Under the pieces are notes generated by a model. That model was not told the DNA's origin. It saw nothing but the letters and a program-made list of their open reading frames with translations, and ran no database searches. DNA of 40,130 nucleotides from an uncultured Clostridia bacterium (GTDB lineage: Bacteria; Bacillota; Clostridia; TANB77; CAG-465). Of this stretch, positions 24,579 to 32,901 are shown one piece after another. Made by a program: the position numbers and the translations under genes. Every line of letters starts with the position of its first letter. The stretch's first letter is position 1. Where the stretch lies: the NCBI GenBank assembly GCA_948562205.1, contig CAOYAN010000019.1, positions 1 to 40,130 of the forward strand, given 5' to 3'.

Positions 24579-24800
24579 TTAGTCTCTTCCACTGATTCCT
24601 TCCTCATTTAAGTCTCCTGCAAAGTTGTATGAAGAACATGCTGTTCCATCTTCTTGTTTGGCATATTTATCACCTGTACAGTTACAAACTTTTATTGAAT
24701 CTAGTCTACAAGTAGAGTTTTCTATACAATTATGCATACAGTCTACAACATTGCATTCTATTTTAGGGGTTACTACTTTTTTCTTTTCGTTTTTTGACAT
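24579..24800 (-). CDS. DUF1540 cysteine-rich protein, 73 aa
   Basis: A small protein with eight Cys. An N-terminal Lys tract is followed by the DUF1540 pattern IECNVVDCMHN...STCRLDSIKVC, then a second Cys pair (NCTGD..., ACSSYNF). The domain is common in spore-forming Clostridia and is thought to bind metal; the function is unknown. ATG 24800 is chosen because GTAGGAG is 9 nt upstream. A TTG three codons earlier overlaps the ribosome binding site. It has its own terminator. Confidence 0.85.
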   Translation of the reverse strand: MSKNEKKKVVTPKIECNVVDCMHNCIENSTCRLDSIKVCNCTGDKYAKQEDGTACSSYNFAGDLNEEGISGRD

Positions 24801-24912
24801 TTTAATCAACTCCTACTATTATTATGATTAAAATCAAAAAATATATACAAAAATATATTAAAATTTTTTTATAAATAATAGAGAATCGAAAACTCCTCAA
24901 ATAGATAAAATA

Positions 24913-27900
24913 TTATTTTTTAATTTTCTTATCTATTTTATTTTTTATGCCAAATAATATTTTAATAACTATACCAATTGTTGATACTAAGAAAACTACA
25001 ATGTATAACAATACATTTATATCACTTGTATCTATTACTGGTTCATATATACATTTATTTATTACTGTATATCCCTCAACTGTTTTTTCATAATACTTAG
25101 ATGTAGTTTTCTCATCTACTCTATATAAAATTTCATCACCATACTCATCATATTTTGGTAATTTAAATTCATATGACCAATTATTATCAGCACTTACTTT
25201 TTCTTCTACAACAAGTTTATCACCATCATATACTTGTAATACTACACTTTTTGGACGTTTTAAATATTCATTATTTTTATCTACCCATTTTTTTACTGCT
25301 TTTACTAAAGTAACTTCTTCTGGTACTACAAACTCATTTGTTACTGTATTTTTATCTGTAAATATTTTTTTATAGAATTTACTTCCAATATCTCTTTCAT
25401 CTATATAATACTCTATTTCATTTCCTAGCTCATCATATTTTGCAAGTTCAAATTCATAGCTCCAGTTGTTTGATTCATTTACCTCTGCTTCTGTTATTAC
25501 TTCACTATTTGCTATTACTTGCAGTATTACACTCTCAGGTCTCTTTTTTGCAAAATCTTCACTATCTTCCCATATCTTTGTACCTACTATTTTTATTCTA
25601 TTTTCTGGTACTGTAAATCTATTTGTTACCACATTTCCTACTATCTCTTTTGTATAAAACTTATCATTTTCAAAACTTTTCTCATCTATTCTATAATTTA
25701 TTTCACTTCCATCTTCTCTATATTTTAGTAAATTTGTAAATGTATATTTCCATTCACTTTCTTCATTTACTTCCGCTTCTTTTATTAATTTATTTGAGTC
25801 AAATACTTGTAATATTATACTACTTGGTCTCTTTCCTGCCTCATTATTATTATCTTCCCATATCTTTGTTACTTCTATATCTTTTAGTTTTATACTATTT
25901 GTTATGTTATATCCATCATATGTTGTTTCATAATTTGATACTTCATCTTCTATTATTTCATACTCATATTCTCTTGTATTACTTGCATATACTGGTATAT
26001 TTTCAAATGTATATTGCCAATTATCTTCTGCTGTTACTGTCTTAGTTTCATACTCATGTCCATCTTGTAATAATTTTACTGTTATACTCTCTGGTCTTTG
26101 CATGTATTTATTATCTAAATCATTCCATGTCTTTGTTCCACTTATATTAGTTCTTATATCTTCTTTGTGGATTTCTACATTTACTTGATTTGAATATATT
26201 CCCTCTACATTATCTATTACAGTACCAAAAGGATCTACTACTCTCCAATTTGTACTAAACATATTATTTGCTGATGTAAGTAATGTATCATCTTCTGGTG
26301 CTTGCATATTTATTAATACAAATACTACATTGTTTGCTGATAGTTCCATATCACTTCCATCTGCTTTATACCTTAAATCCACACAAACTGATTTTACTGT
26401 AGACTTATCTACCTCATCTGTTAATTCCATCCACTTTTCTGGTACTTCTGTTAATTTTCCTGGATTTTTTTCTTCTGAGTAATATACTTTAGGTGCATAT
26501 CCTTTTGACAGTGCATATGTTGTATCAACTCCTAAAAACTTACCTTTCCATCCACTGCTTATATCATTTCCTTGTTCATCATAAATTGTTTCTAGTGTAT
26601 CATATAATATTAAGTCTTTTAAACTATTTGCTCCTGTTGTTACTCTTAATTTATATGTATACTCACTTCCAGCTGTTGCTTCTGCTGTCTCTTCTATAAA
26701 TTTTCCTTTAGTTAAGTCTGTTCTTACTTGTTTTATTACTGCTTGTTGTGATGATACTGCATGGGTTATACTTAATATTTCATTACTACATTCTAAATTT
26801 TCACTTACATTTCCATCATTATCTATATCGCTTGCTAAAATATCAAAATAACCATTATCAAGCTTTGAATTATAGTAACTATACTCCTGATTGTTCCACA
26901 TTGTATATATATAATTTTTATATGATGTTCCATATTCTAATATACTATCATATGAAATATTTACATCTAAAATAAATGATATATTGCTCATAACTTGCAT
27001 TCTATCTTCTAAATAGTAACTCCAGTCTATTTCATTTAAATTATATATAACACTTATTTTAGTTCTTCCGCTACTTCTATAATTATAATCTATATCTACT
27101 ATTGTATTATTCCTTATATATTCCTCAAATTGAAATCTATTATTAAATTTATCTCCATTCTTTAATTTAAGCTTATAATATTCAAAATTATTTCCTGTAA
27201 ATATACTATCTGTTATTTCCTCTTTAGTACTAATTAAATTCATTCCAATAGGTAATATATCATATGTTTTTATAATAACATCTTTTTCAACCTTTAAATG
27301 ATCTAAACTTAAAGAATTACTTAATATATATTTTATTTCATACTTTTCATCTTTTGGATTATTATCTATTCTTTCTACATTCTTAGAACATACAAGTCTA
27401 AAAACTCCATCAACTATTCTTTGATTAGTAAATGATCTTTGCATATATCTTCCATAAATATTAATATCAGATTCTGCTATTTTTAATGTTGATGGTGTAT
27501 TATAACTATCTTGCGTTACCACATTTGCTAAAGTTCTATTTCCTTCATTATCTTTCTTATATACTTGTAAATATCCAAAATTATATATGCTACCTAATCC
27601 ACAATCTCTTGTATGTATATTTGTATATACATTTATATCTCCCTCATATAAAGTTTTATCTAAATCTTTTATTAATAATTTTACTCCTACTATATCTTCC
27701 CTATCAAAAGTTATTGTTTTATCACTACTACTTGTTGTATCTTCACTATACACTACATACTCATTTGTGTCTTTATATCTTACCTGTATTTCATATTTAT
27801 AACCTATTAATTTATCTCCACTACTTCCATTATATTTATTATATGTATAAAACATTGGTATTTTTATCTTTGTAAAATTATACTCATTATCATTTAACTT

Positions 27901-29253
27901 TGTTACTTCTCCATTTTCTCTTGTTATATATAATAAGTCATCACCTATTTCTATATCCATTATACTATCTGTATAAAATATTTTTGGATTGATTCTCCAA
28001 TATGTATTATCACCTAAATTTTTTATTGAACTTATATAACAACTTCCTGCATAACCTGCTCTCTTATTTATACCATATAAATCTCCTTTATATTCAAAAT
28101 CAAAATCTACTAAACTTACAGTACTACTTGCTTCTGAAAGTTTCTCTATTTCTTCTTCATCTTCATATCTTCCCCATAATTCTGCTATATTTGTTACACT
28201 ATCTCCATCATTATATTTATTCTTTGGATATCCTATGTAATAAGCACAGATCAAATGCATGCCAGAATCATATAAATAATAATATGTATTATTTTCTTTT
28301 GACTCCAATCTATTTAACTTATAATCATATATGACTACGCCTTCTGGTAATTTTAATTTTATACAACTATTTCTATCAAACATATAATTACCATTTGCAT
28401 CTATTGCATCTATTATATTTGCACTTATATTATAACTATAATCATATCTAACCCAGTAATACTCATTTAATATATCCTCTATTTTGGTATAATCTGCCTT
28501 TGCACCTGCTATTGCATTATTCTTTAAAGTATATACTGTCTTTGTTGATGTATAATGAAAATTACATATATTTGACTCCTTAGCTATTATTTCTTCTGAA
28601 TTTTCTATATTTTCTTTTATTTTTGCTTTATACTCTAAATCTGTTTTTATTCTAAATTGTGGAAATAAATTATATACTATCTGTATTGTTCCTTCAAAGT
28701 GTTCATTTTCCGCTACTATTATATTATTTGTAAATATATATATATTATTATCTTCATCATAAATATAGCTCCAGTCATATTTTTTTATTGTATCACTTAT
28801 TTTATCTGCTGCTATTGTTATTTTTTTTTCTAAAAAATCTTGATAATTAGTATCATTTCTTCTCCTTTCACTAAAACTGTCTTTAGCTATCCCTGGTATT
28901 GTTATTTCTATTTCTCCTGGCTGATATCCTTTATTTGTTGTACATGCATAATTTATTTGCATACATAATTGTTTTGTTTCATTTCGATTTACTGCATTCC
29001 ATGTAAATTCTGTTATTGCTTGATTTGGCGTATCACTACTTCTATCATACATTACAAGCCCAATATTCCAATTTTCATCTTCTACTTCTAATGCATTAGT
29101 TTTTTTTGTACTATTTACTGTTATTGTTATAATTGTACTTATTAAAAATATCCAAAGCATTATTGTTAATATTGATATTTTTCTTTTTACTCTACTCTCT
29201 CTTTTTTTCTTTATCTTATCATTTTGATTACTGTTTTTATTTATATTTTTCAT
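24913..29253 (-). CDS. Large cell-wall-anchored surface protein with four Cna-B domains, 1446 aa
   Basis: A secreted adhesin-like protein. The basic start plus hydrophobic helix (about 28-48) acts as a signal. About 850 residues of Tyr/Asn-rich beta-sandwich sequence follow, then a DUF11-like domain (about 895-1030) and four Cna-B domains (about 1036-1123, 1124-1215, 1216-1310, 1311-1401). Each opens with (G/A/V)xKxW and most end with (V/I)TN, residues that form intramolecular isopeptide bonds. The tail is EPVIDTSD (1404-1411), a hydrophobic helix (about 1413-1436) and KNKIDKKIKK, so it is a sorting signal in which DTSD stands where (P)xTG(D/N) is usual. The class B sortase at 11740-12549 is the only sortase in view. 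AGGAGGTAAAT precedes the ATG. Confidence 0.88.
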   Translation of the reverse strand: MKNINKNSNQNDKIKKKRESRVKRKISILTIMLWIFLISTIITITVNSTKKTNALEVEDENWNIGLVMYDRSSDTPNQAITEFTWNAVNRNETKQLCMQINYACTTNKGYQPGEIEITIPGIAKDSFSERRRNDTNYQDFLEKKITIAADKISDTIKKYDWSYIYDEDNNIYIFTNNIIVAENEHFEGTIQIVYNLFPQFRIKTDLEYKAKIKENIENSEEIIAKESNICNFHYTSTKTVYTLKNNAIAGAKADYTKIEDILNEYYWVRYDYSYNISANIIDAIDANGNYMFDRNSCIKLKLPEGVVIYDYKLNRLESKENNTYYYLYDSGMHLICAYYIGYPKNKYNDGDSVTNIAELWGRYEDEEEIEKLSEASSTVSLVDFDFEYKGDLYGINKRAGYAGSCYISSIKNLGDNTYWRINPKIFYTDSIMDIEIGDDLLYITRENGEVTKLNDNEYNFTKIKIPMFYTYNKYNGSSGDKLIGYKYEIQVRYKDTNEYVVYSEDTTSSSDKTITFDREDIVGVKLLIKDLDKTLYEGDINVYTNIHTRDCGLGSIYNFGYLQVYKKDNEGNRTLANVVTQDSYNTPSTLKIAESDINIYGRYMQRSFTNQRIVDGVFRLVCSKNVERIDNNPKDEKYEIKYILSNSLSLDHLKVEKDVIIKTYDILPIGMNLISTKEEITDSIFTGNNFEYYKLKLKNGDKFNNRFQFEEYIRNNTIVDIDYNYRSSGRTKISVIYNLNEIDWSYYLEDRMQVMSNISFILDVNISYDSILEYGTSYKNYIYTMWNNQEYSYYNSKLDNGYFDILASDIDNDGNVSENLECSNEILSITHAVSSQQAVIKQVRTDLTKGKFIEETAEATAGSEYTYKLRVTTGANSLKDLILYDTLETIYDEQGNDISSGWKGKFLGVDTTYALSKGYAPKVYYSEEKNPGKLTEVPEKWMELTDEVDKSTVKSVCVDLRYKADGSDMELSANNVVFVLINMQAPEDDTLLTSANNMFSTNWRVVDPFGTVIDNVEGIYSNQVNVEIHKEDIRTNISGTKTWNDLDNKYMQRPESITVKLLQDGHEYETKTVTAEDNWQYTFENIPVYASNTREYEYEIIEDEVSNYETTYDGYNITNSIKLKDIEVTKIWEDNNNEAGKRPSSIILQVFDSNKLIKEAEVNEESEWKYTFTNLLKYREDGSEINYRIDEKSFENDKFYTKEIVGNVVTNRFTVPENRIKIVGTKIWEDSEDFAKKRPESVILQVIANSEVITEAEVNESNNWSYEFELAKYDELGNEIEYYIDERDIGSKFYKKIFTDKNTVTNEFVVPEEVTLVKAVKKWVDKNNEYLKRPKSVVLQVYDGDKLVVEEKVSADNNWSYEFKLPKYDEYGDEILYRVDEKTTSKYYEKTVEGYTVINKCIYEPVIDTSDINVLLYIVVFLVSTIGIVIKILFGIKNKIDKKIKK

Positions 29254-29299
29254 ATACCTATTTACCTCCTATTTTTTTATTTTTCTCCTATTTTTATAT

Positions 29300-29361
29300 A
29301 ATATACCATTTCTCAAAATTACTGAATGACTTATTGTACAGAATTTCATGACCTATTGTAC
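29300..29361 (-). promoter_or_regulatory. Activator-type promoter of the surface protein gene
   Basis: GTACAATARGTCAT occurs twice on the minus strand (29348-29361 and 29326-29339), 13 of 14 identical, with a 22-bp period. The nearer copy overlaps the position of a -35 box, for which no good hexamer exists. An extended -10 TGGTATATT (TATATT 29300-29305) follows at the right distance, about 47 bp before the start codon. Confidence 0.55.
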
Positions 29362-29374
29362 TTGTTTTTAAACA

Positions 29375-29409
29375 CAAAAACGACTGGTACCATTCTACTA
29401 GTATCAGTC
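29375..29409 (-). terminator. Likely terminator of uvrC
   Basis: 29382-29390 pairs with 29401-29409 (GACTGGTAC / GTATCAGTC). On the minus strand there is one mismatch, and the stem is followed by GTTTTTG. It would leave a 3' UTR of about 190 nt that includes the CA repeat. Confidence 0.5.
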
Positions 29410-29474
29410 TATATATTTTAAGGTATAATACTCCCTTGTTATTTCATTTTTTCTTGTGTTTTTAAAACTTAGTT

Positions 29475-29492
29475 GTGTGTGTGTGTGTGTGT
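29475..29492. repeat. (GT)9 dinucleotide microsatellite
   Basis: Nine uninterrupted GT units (CA on the minus strand), about 170 bp upstream of the predicted promoter of the surface protein gene and about 105 bp after the uvrC stop. Confidence 0.95.
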
Positions 29493-29596
29493 AGTTCTAT
29501 CATACTTGTGTTGATTTTAGTTACCATAATCATTTTCCTTTCTTTTTTACTTGATTACGATTTTATATTATCATTTATATAAACATTTTTCAACTA

Positions 29597-31252
29597 CTAT
29601 TTCTTACTTTTTATATTTTTATATACCTTACCATCTTTTAATTTAACTGTATCTCTTAAAGACCTATGATAAGTAATAGTAAATCTATGAACTTCATCTT
29701 GTAGGAAAGTTAAAAATTTTAATATATTCTTTGACTTTTCAAGATCAAATTCTACACCATTTTCATTAATTAGCCCACGAGTTCTATGATTATCATTTTT
29801 AACCATACCATATATATTAGTAAATTCACCTGTATCTCTCATGGCAATTTTTACAGCATTTAATTGGGTTTTACCACCATCTATTAATATAATATCTGGA
29901 AGTGGCCACTCCTTTGAATGTTTTAGTCTTCTTGAAAGTACTTCATACATACACTTTGGATCATCCTGAGTCATAGTACTTTTTATTTTAAATTTCCTAT
30001 ACATTTTTTTATTTAGTTTACCATTTTCAAATCTAATCATACATCCAACAATATACTCATTTCTAAGGTTTGAAATATCATAACATTCTATTGAATCAAT
30101 TCCATCACTAAATTCAAGTAGAGATGCAAGATCATCTAAAGTATTATTTTTCTTATCTTCAAGATTAATATGGATATTATTTTCAACCATTTTAACAAGA
30201 TTTAATTTTTCACCTTTTTTAGGACAAAAAACGTTTAATTTTATTTCTTTTGCCTCGAAAAATTTATTTAAAAGTTCTATATTTTCATCATCAAGTTTTA
30301 CATACACTTTTTTAGGTATATCTTCTCTATCTAAATAGTATCTAGATATTATCTGAGATAGTGACTCCTCTATTTCAGATTTATCAACATCATTTATTTC
30401 AACATTATCATTAAGTACTACTTTATAATTTCTTATTTTAAATACTTGAACATGTAGAACATTATCATTTAGTACATATCCAAAAATATCAGTACTATTT
30501 TCATTTAAATTTGCAACAGTTTGCTTATCACTTATTTTATCAATATTATCAAGCCTTTGCTTTAGAATAGATGCCTTTTCAAAATCAAGTTTTTCTATAC
30601 ACTCTTCTATTTGATCTTTTAATATATCCTTTATTTGTTTATTTTTTCCCTGTAAAAATAATGCCACTTGATCTATCATTTTTCTATATTCATCTAGACT
30701 TATATCATTAATACATGGTCCAAGACATCTACCTATATGATAGTATAGACATGGACTAGTAATTTTCTTCTTTTCAAGATTATATCTACATCTTTTAACA
30801 GGAAAAATCTCTTTTATAGCCCTTAGTACCTCACGCATAGCACCAACGTTTGTATAAGGTCCAAAATATAGTGATCCATCCTTTTTCTGAGTTCTTGTAA
30901 CATATATAATTGGATATCTATCTTTTATTGTAATTTTAATATATGGATAAGTTTTGTCATCTTTTAACATAACATTAAATTTAGGGTTATGTTCTTTTAT
31001 ATAATTACATTCTAAAACTAATGCTTCTACCTCATTTTTAGTTACTATATATGATATATCTCTAACAAGGGATGCCATTTTCTCAATCCTAGCAGATTTA
31101 TTATTTTTTTGAAAATATTGTCTTACTCTTCGTCTAAGAGATATAGCCTTACCTACATATATAATAGTACCATTCTCATCTCTCATCATATAAATTCCTG
31201 GCTCAAAAGGAATTTTTGACACTACTTTTTTTACATGCTCATCATAATACAT
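29597..31252 (-). CDS. uvrC: Excinuclease UvrC without the C-terminal HhH domain, 551 aa
   Basis: The nuclease of nucleotide excision repair. The GIY-YIG domain (about 15-95) contains GIYMMRD and IIYVGKAISLRRRVRQYF. A Cys cluster CRYN...CLYYHIGRCLGPC, the UVR/UvrB-binding helix pair (about 200-235) and the RNase H-like 5' nuclease domain with ECYDISN, ILIDGGKTQLNA and DEVHRFTITYHR follow. Normal UvrC proteins continue after YHR.LR with a (HhH)2 DNA-binding domain. Here the protein stops about 20 residues later (KDGKVYKNIKSKK), and no HhH coding sequence is visible in the downstream frames. GAGGTAGAAAA precedes the ATG. Confidence 0.95.
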   Translation of the reverse strand: MYYDEHVKKVVSKIPFEPGIYMMRDENGTIIYVGKAISLRRRVRQYFQKNNKSARIEKMASLVRDISYIVTKNEVEALVLECNYIKEHNPKFNVMLKDDKTYPYIKITIKDRYPIIYVTRTQKKDGSLYFGPYTNVGAMREVLRAIKEIFPVKRCRYNLEKKKITSPCLYYHIGRCLGPCINDISLDEYRKMIDQVALFLQGKNKQIKDILKDQIEECIEKLDFEKASILKQRLDNIDKISDKQTVANLNENSTDIFGYVLNDNVLHVQVFKIRNYKVVLNDNVEINDVDKSEIEESLSQIISRYYLDREDIPKKVYVKLDDENIELLNKFFEAKEIKLNVFCPKKGEKLNLVKMVENNIHINLEDKKNNTLDDLASLLEFSDGIDSIECYDISNLRNEYIVGCMIRFENGKLNKKMYRKFKIKSTMTQDDPKCMYEVLSRRLKHSKEWPLPDIILIDGGKTQLNAVKIAMRDTGEFTNIYGMVKNDNHRTRGLINENGVEFDLEKSKNILKFLTFLQDEVHRFTITYHRSLRDTVKLKDGKVYKNIKSKK

Positions 31253-31298
31253 TTTTCTACCTCACAAAATTATATATAAATAAAATAGGTATAAATAC

Positions 31299-31652
31299 CT
31301 ATTCTACTACTTTTACTTCAAATGTTATATTTTTAATAATACCTATATCATCAGTAACTTTAAGACTACATCTCTTTACACCAACATCAGATGTATCCAC
31401 ATATTCATTTTTATCAATTATAACACAATTAGATGAACTTTTAACAAGATCTAAAATCTTTACTTTTTGATCTTTTTTTAAAGTTAAATTATTTACAAAA
31501 TTAACTTCTGGTTCTAAATATATATAACTTTCTACCTCAATATTTTCTTCTACAACATACATATTTGAAATATATATAACTATACCAGATAAAATAATTG
31601 CAATAATTCCTATAAAATATGCAATTTTCTTTTCTACTTTTTTATTTTTCAT
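31299..31652 (-). CDS. Small membrane-anchored protein with Ig-like C-terminus, 117 aa
   Basis: A basic start is followed by one membrane helix (about 12-32) and an extracytoplasmic part of about 80 residues with the spacing and beta pattern of a short Ig-like/cadherin-like domain, ending in VKRCSLKVTDDIGIIKNITFEVKVVE-like strands. No function is known. ATG 31652 is chosen, with CAGGTGATATAT before it; the GTG three codons earlier lies in that ribosome binding site. It lies between spoVG and uvrC, 46 bp before uvrC, and is likely co-transcribed with it. Confidence 0.65.
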   Translation of the reverse strand: MKNKKVEKKIAYFIGIIAIILSGIVIYISNMYVVEENIEVESYIYLEPEVNFVNNLTLKKDQKVKILDLVKSSSNCVIIDKNEYVDTSDVGVKRCSLKVTDDIGIIKNITFEVKVVE

Positions 31653-31698
31653 ATATATCACCTGCTATTATTTTATCATAATACTTTACTTTATACAA

Positions 31699-31733
31699 GA
31701 AAAAAGAAGATAAACTTCAAAAGTCTATCTTCT
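31699..31733 (-). terminator. Terminator of spoVG
   Basis: AGAAGATAGACTT / AAGTTTATCTTCT on the minus strand form a 12-13-bp stem with a 3-nt loop, followed by TTTTTTC. Confidence 0.85.
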
Positions 31734-31754
31734 ATAATTTATTCTATAATAATA

Positions 31755-32018
31755 TTACTCAGCATCTTCAGCCTCATTGTATTTATCTAGAACAGCTTTT
31801 TGTAACATTTCTCTTGTTTCTGTGTTGATTGGATGAGCAACATCTTTATAATCCCCATTTGGAAGTTTTTTGCTAGGCATTGCGATAAATGTTCCTTTAT
31901 CAGTTTCAATAACTTTTACATCATGAATAACAAATGCATTATCAATTGTTATATCAATTTTAGCCTTCATCTTACCTTGAGAAGTTACTTTTCTAACTCT
32001 AACATCAGTTATTTGCAT
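31755..32018 (-). CDS. spoVG: SpoVG, RNA/DNA-binding regulator, 87 aa
   Basis: A conserved regulator first known from spore cortex formation in Bacillus, which affects septation, surface and virulence genes by binding nucleic acids. The family opening MQITDVRVRKV, KAKIDITIDNAFVIHDVKVIE and FIAMPSKK.PNGDYKDVAHPIN.ETRE are all present. Length is normal. GGCGGTGTAGAAAG precedes the ATG. It is a single-gene unit with a strong promoter and terminator. Confidence 0.97.
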   Translation of the reverse strand: MQITDVRVRKVTSQGKMKAKIDITIDNAFVIHDVKVIETDKGTFIAMPSKKLPNGDYKDVAHPINTETREMLQKAVLDKYNEAEDAE

Positions 32019-32053
32019 CTTTCTACACCGCCTTCCCTCTTAATGTCACTTAT

Positions 32054-32081
32054 ATTATATACCATATATTTTTAATGTCAA
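32054..32081 (-). promoter_or_regulatory. Promoter of spoVG
   Basis: TTGACA (32076-32081), 16 bp, TATAAT (32054-32059). Confidence 0.75.
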
Positions 32082-32111
32082 TACTTTGTTTACCATAAGA
32101 GGAAATTTGAT

Positions 32112-32789
32112 TTAATCATACAAAATTTTTGTCCTTTTGACATTATATTTAATATCTTCATTTATGTATTCTATATATCCTGCCATTATAGTATCTGGTT
32201 TTAAATTGTCTCTTGAACCAGTAGAAACAGTTATTTCAAGTCCTCTATCTAAAGTAAAATCATATACTATAATTTGAGGTCTTATATCAATCCTTTCCAT
32301 TCTATCTTTAGATTTTTTAAGAACTAAAATATTATCCTGAGATAAATACTCGTCCATTTTCTTTTTATAATCCTCTTTTAAATCTTCAATCTCTCTTTTA
32401 TTTAATTTTGATATTTTATCTTCGGGATATACTAAATCTATTATATATGTTGCTGCATATACTCTAGACATTATATTTTTTTCATCTTTATTTATACACT
32501 CTGCAGATAGTACAGTAATTCCACTAGGTAATACCTTATTTAATTCACGTATAAAATATGGAATCTCTAAGTCTTCAACTAAACTTACTTCAAATATTTC
32601 TCCTGTACTTTCAATACCAACAGATAAAGGATGTGCAAAAACTAGCTCAGGTCTTGGATTATAGCCATTAGTATGCTCTACTAAAATATTTGCTCTAGCA
32701 AGAGATGTTTCAAAAACTCTAATCATATCTAAGTGTGATAAATATATTGCCTCTTTAGATTTACTATATATAACTCTTAGTTTTTCCAT
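32112..32789 (-). CDS. DUF2344 (radical SAM-associated) protein, 225 aa
   Basis: A family recognised by the start LRVIYSKSKEAIYLSHLDMIRVFETSLARA and by GYNPRPELVFAHPLSVGIESTGE. In many Clostridia it is fused to, or placed next to, a B12-binding radical SAM protein upstream of rng and rplU. Here it stands without the radical SAM partner in view, between spoVG and a PHP-domain gene. The function is unknown; a link to tRNA or rRNA modification is assumed only from the usual neighbours. TAGGTGAAAAA precedes the ATG. Confidence 0.88.
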   Translation of the reverse strand: MEKLRVIYSKSKEAIYLSHLDMIRVFETSLARANILVEHTNGYNPRPELVFAHPLSVGIESTGEIFEVSLVEDLEIPYFIRELNKVLPSGITVLSAECINKDEKNIMSRVYAATYIIDLVYPEDKISKLNKREIEDLKEDYKKKMDEYLSQDNILVLKKSKDRMERIDIRPQIIVYDFTLDRGLEITVSTGSRDNLKPDTIMAGYIEYINEDIKYNVKRTKILYD

Positions 32790-32860
32790 TTTTTCACCTA
32801 TCTTTCTTCAGTAGAAAAGATTATATCATAAAATATATAAAAAATAAAGATTTTGTCAAA

Positions 32861-32892
32861 GAAAAACTCTAAATGTCAAAAAACATTTAGAG
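32861..32892 (-). terminator. Terminator of the PHP gene
   Basis: CTCTAAATGT / ACATTTAGAG form a 10-bp stem (32867-32876 with 32883-32892), followed on the minus strand by TTTTTC. Confidence 0.85.
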
Positions 32893-32901
32893 CTATAAAA
32901 A

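Larger units (their letters stand above)
29254..29596. other. Intergenic region between uvrC and the surface protein gene
   Basis: 343 bp without a gene. It contains, from right to left, the 3' flank of uvrC, a (GT)9 microsatellite (29475-29492), a stem-loop with T5 on the minus strand (29375-29409), the 22-bp-period direct repeats and the extended -10 promoter. I see no ORF with a ribosome binding site. Confidence 0.7.

Noticed and set aside
25080..26170. Repeated DNA within the adhesin gene considered as CRISPR or VNTR
   Set aside because: The similarity is at the protein level (four diverged Cna-B domains of 88-95 residues); there are no near-identical short repeats with spacers.
25466..28334. 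Several plus-strand frames of 63-129 codons opposite the adhesin gene
   Set aside because: All are antisense to the Cna-B protein, Leu/Tyr/His-rich as expected from the complement of an AT-rich gene, without ribosome binding sites.
29375..29409. Stem-loop read as a riboswitch of the adhesin gene
   Set aside because: It lies upstream of the predicted start site, is a simple 9-bp hairpin with a T-run, and fits a uvrC terminator better.
32845..32860. TTTGTCAAAG considered as a further Spo0A box
   Set aside because: It has A in place of the G of the TGTCGAA core and lies behind a terminator, not at a promoter.
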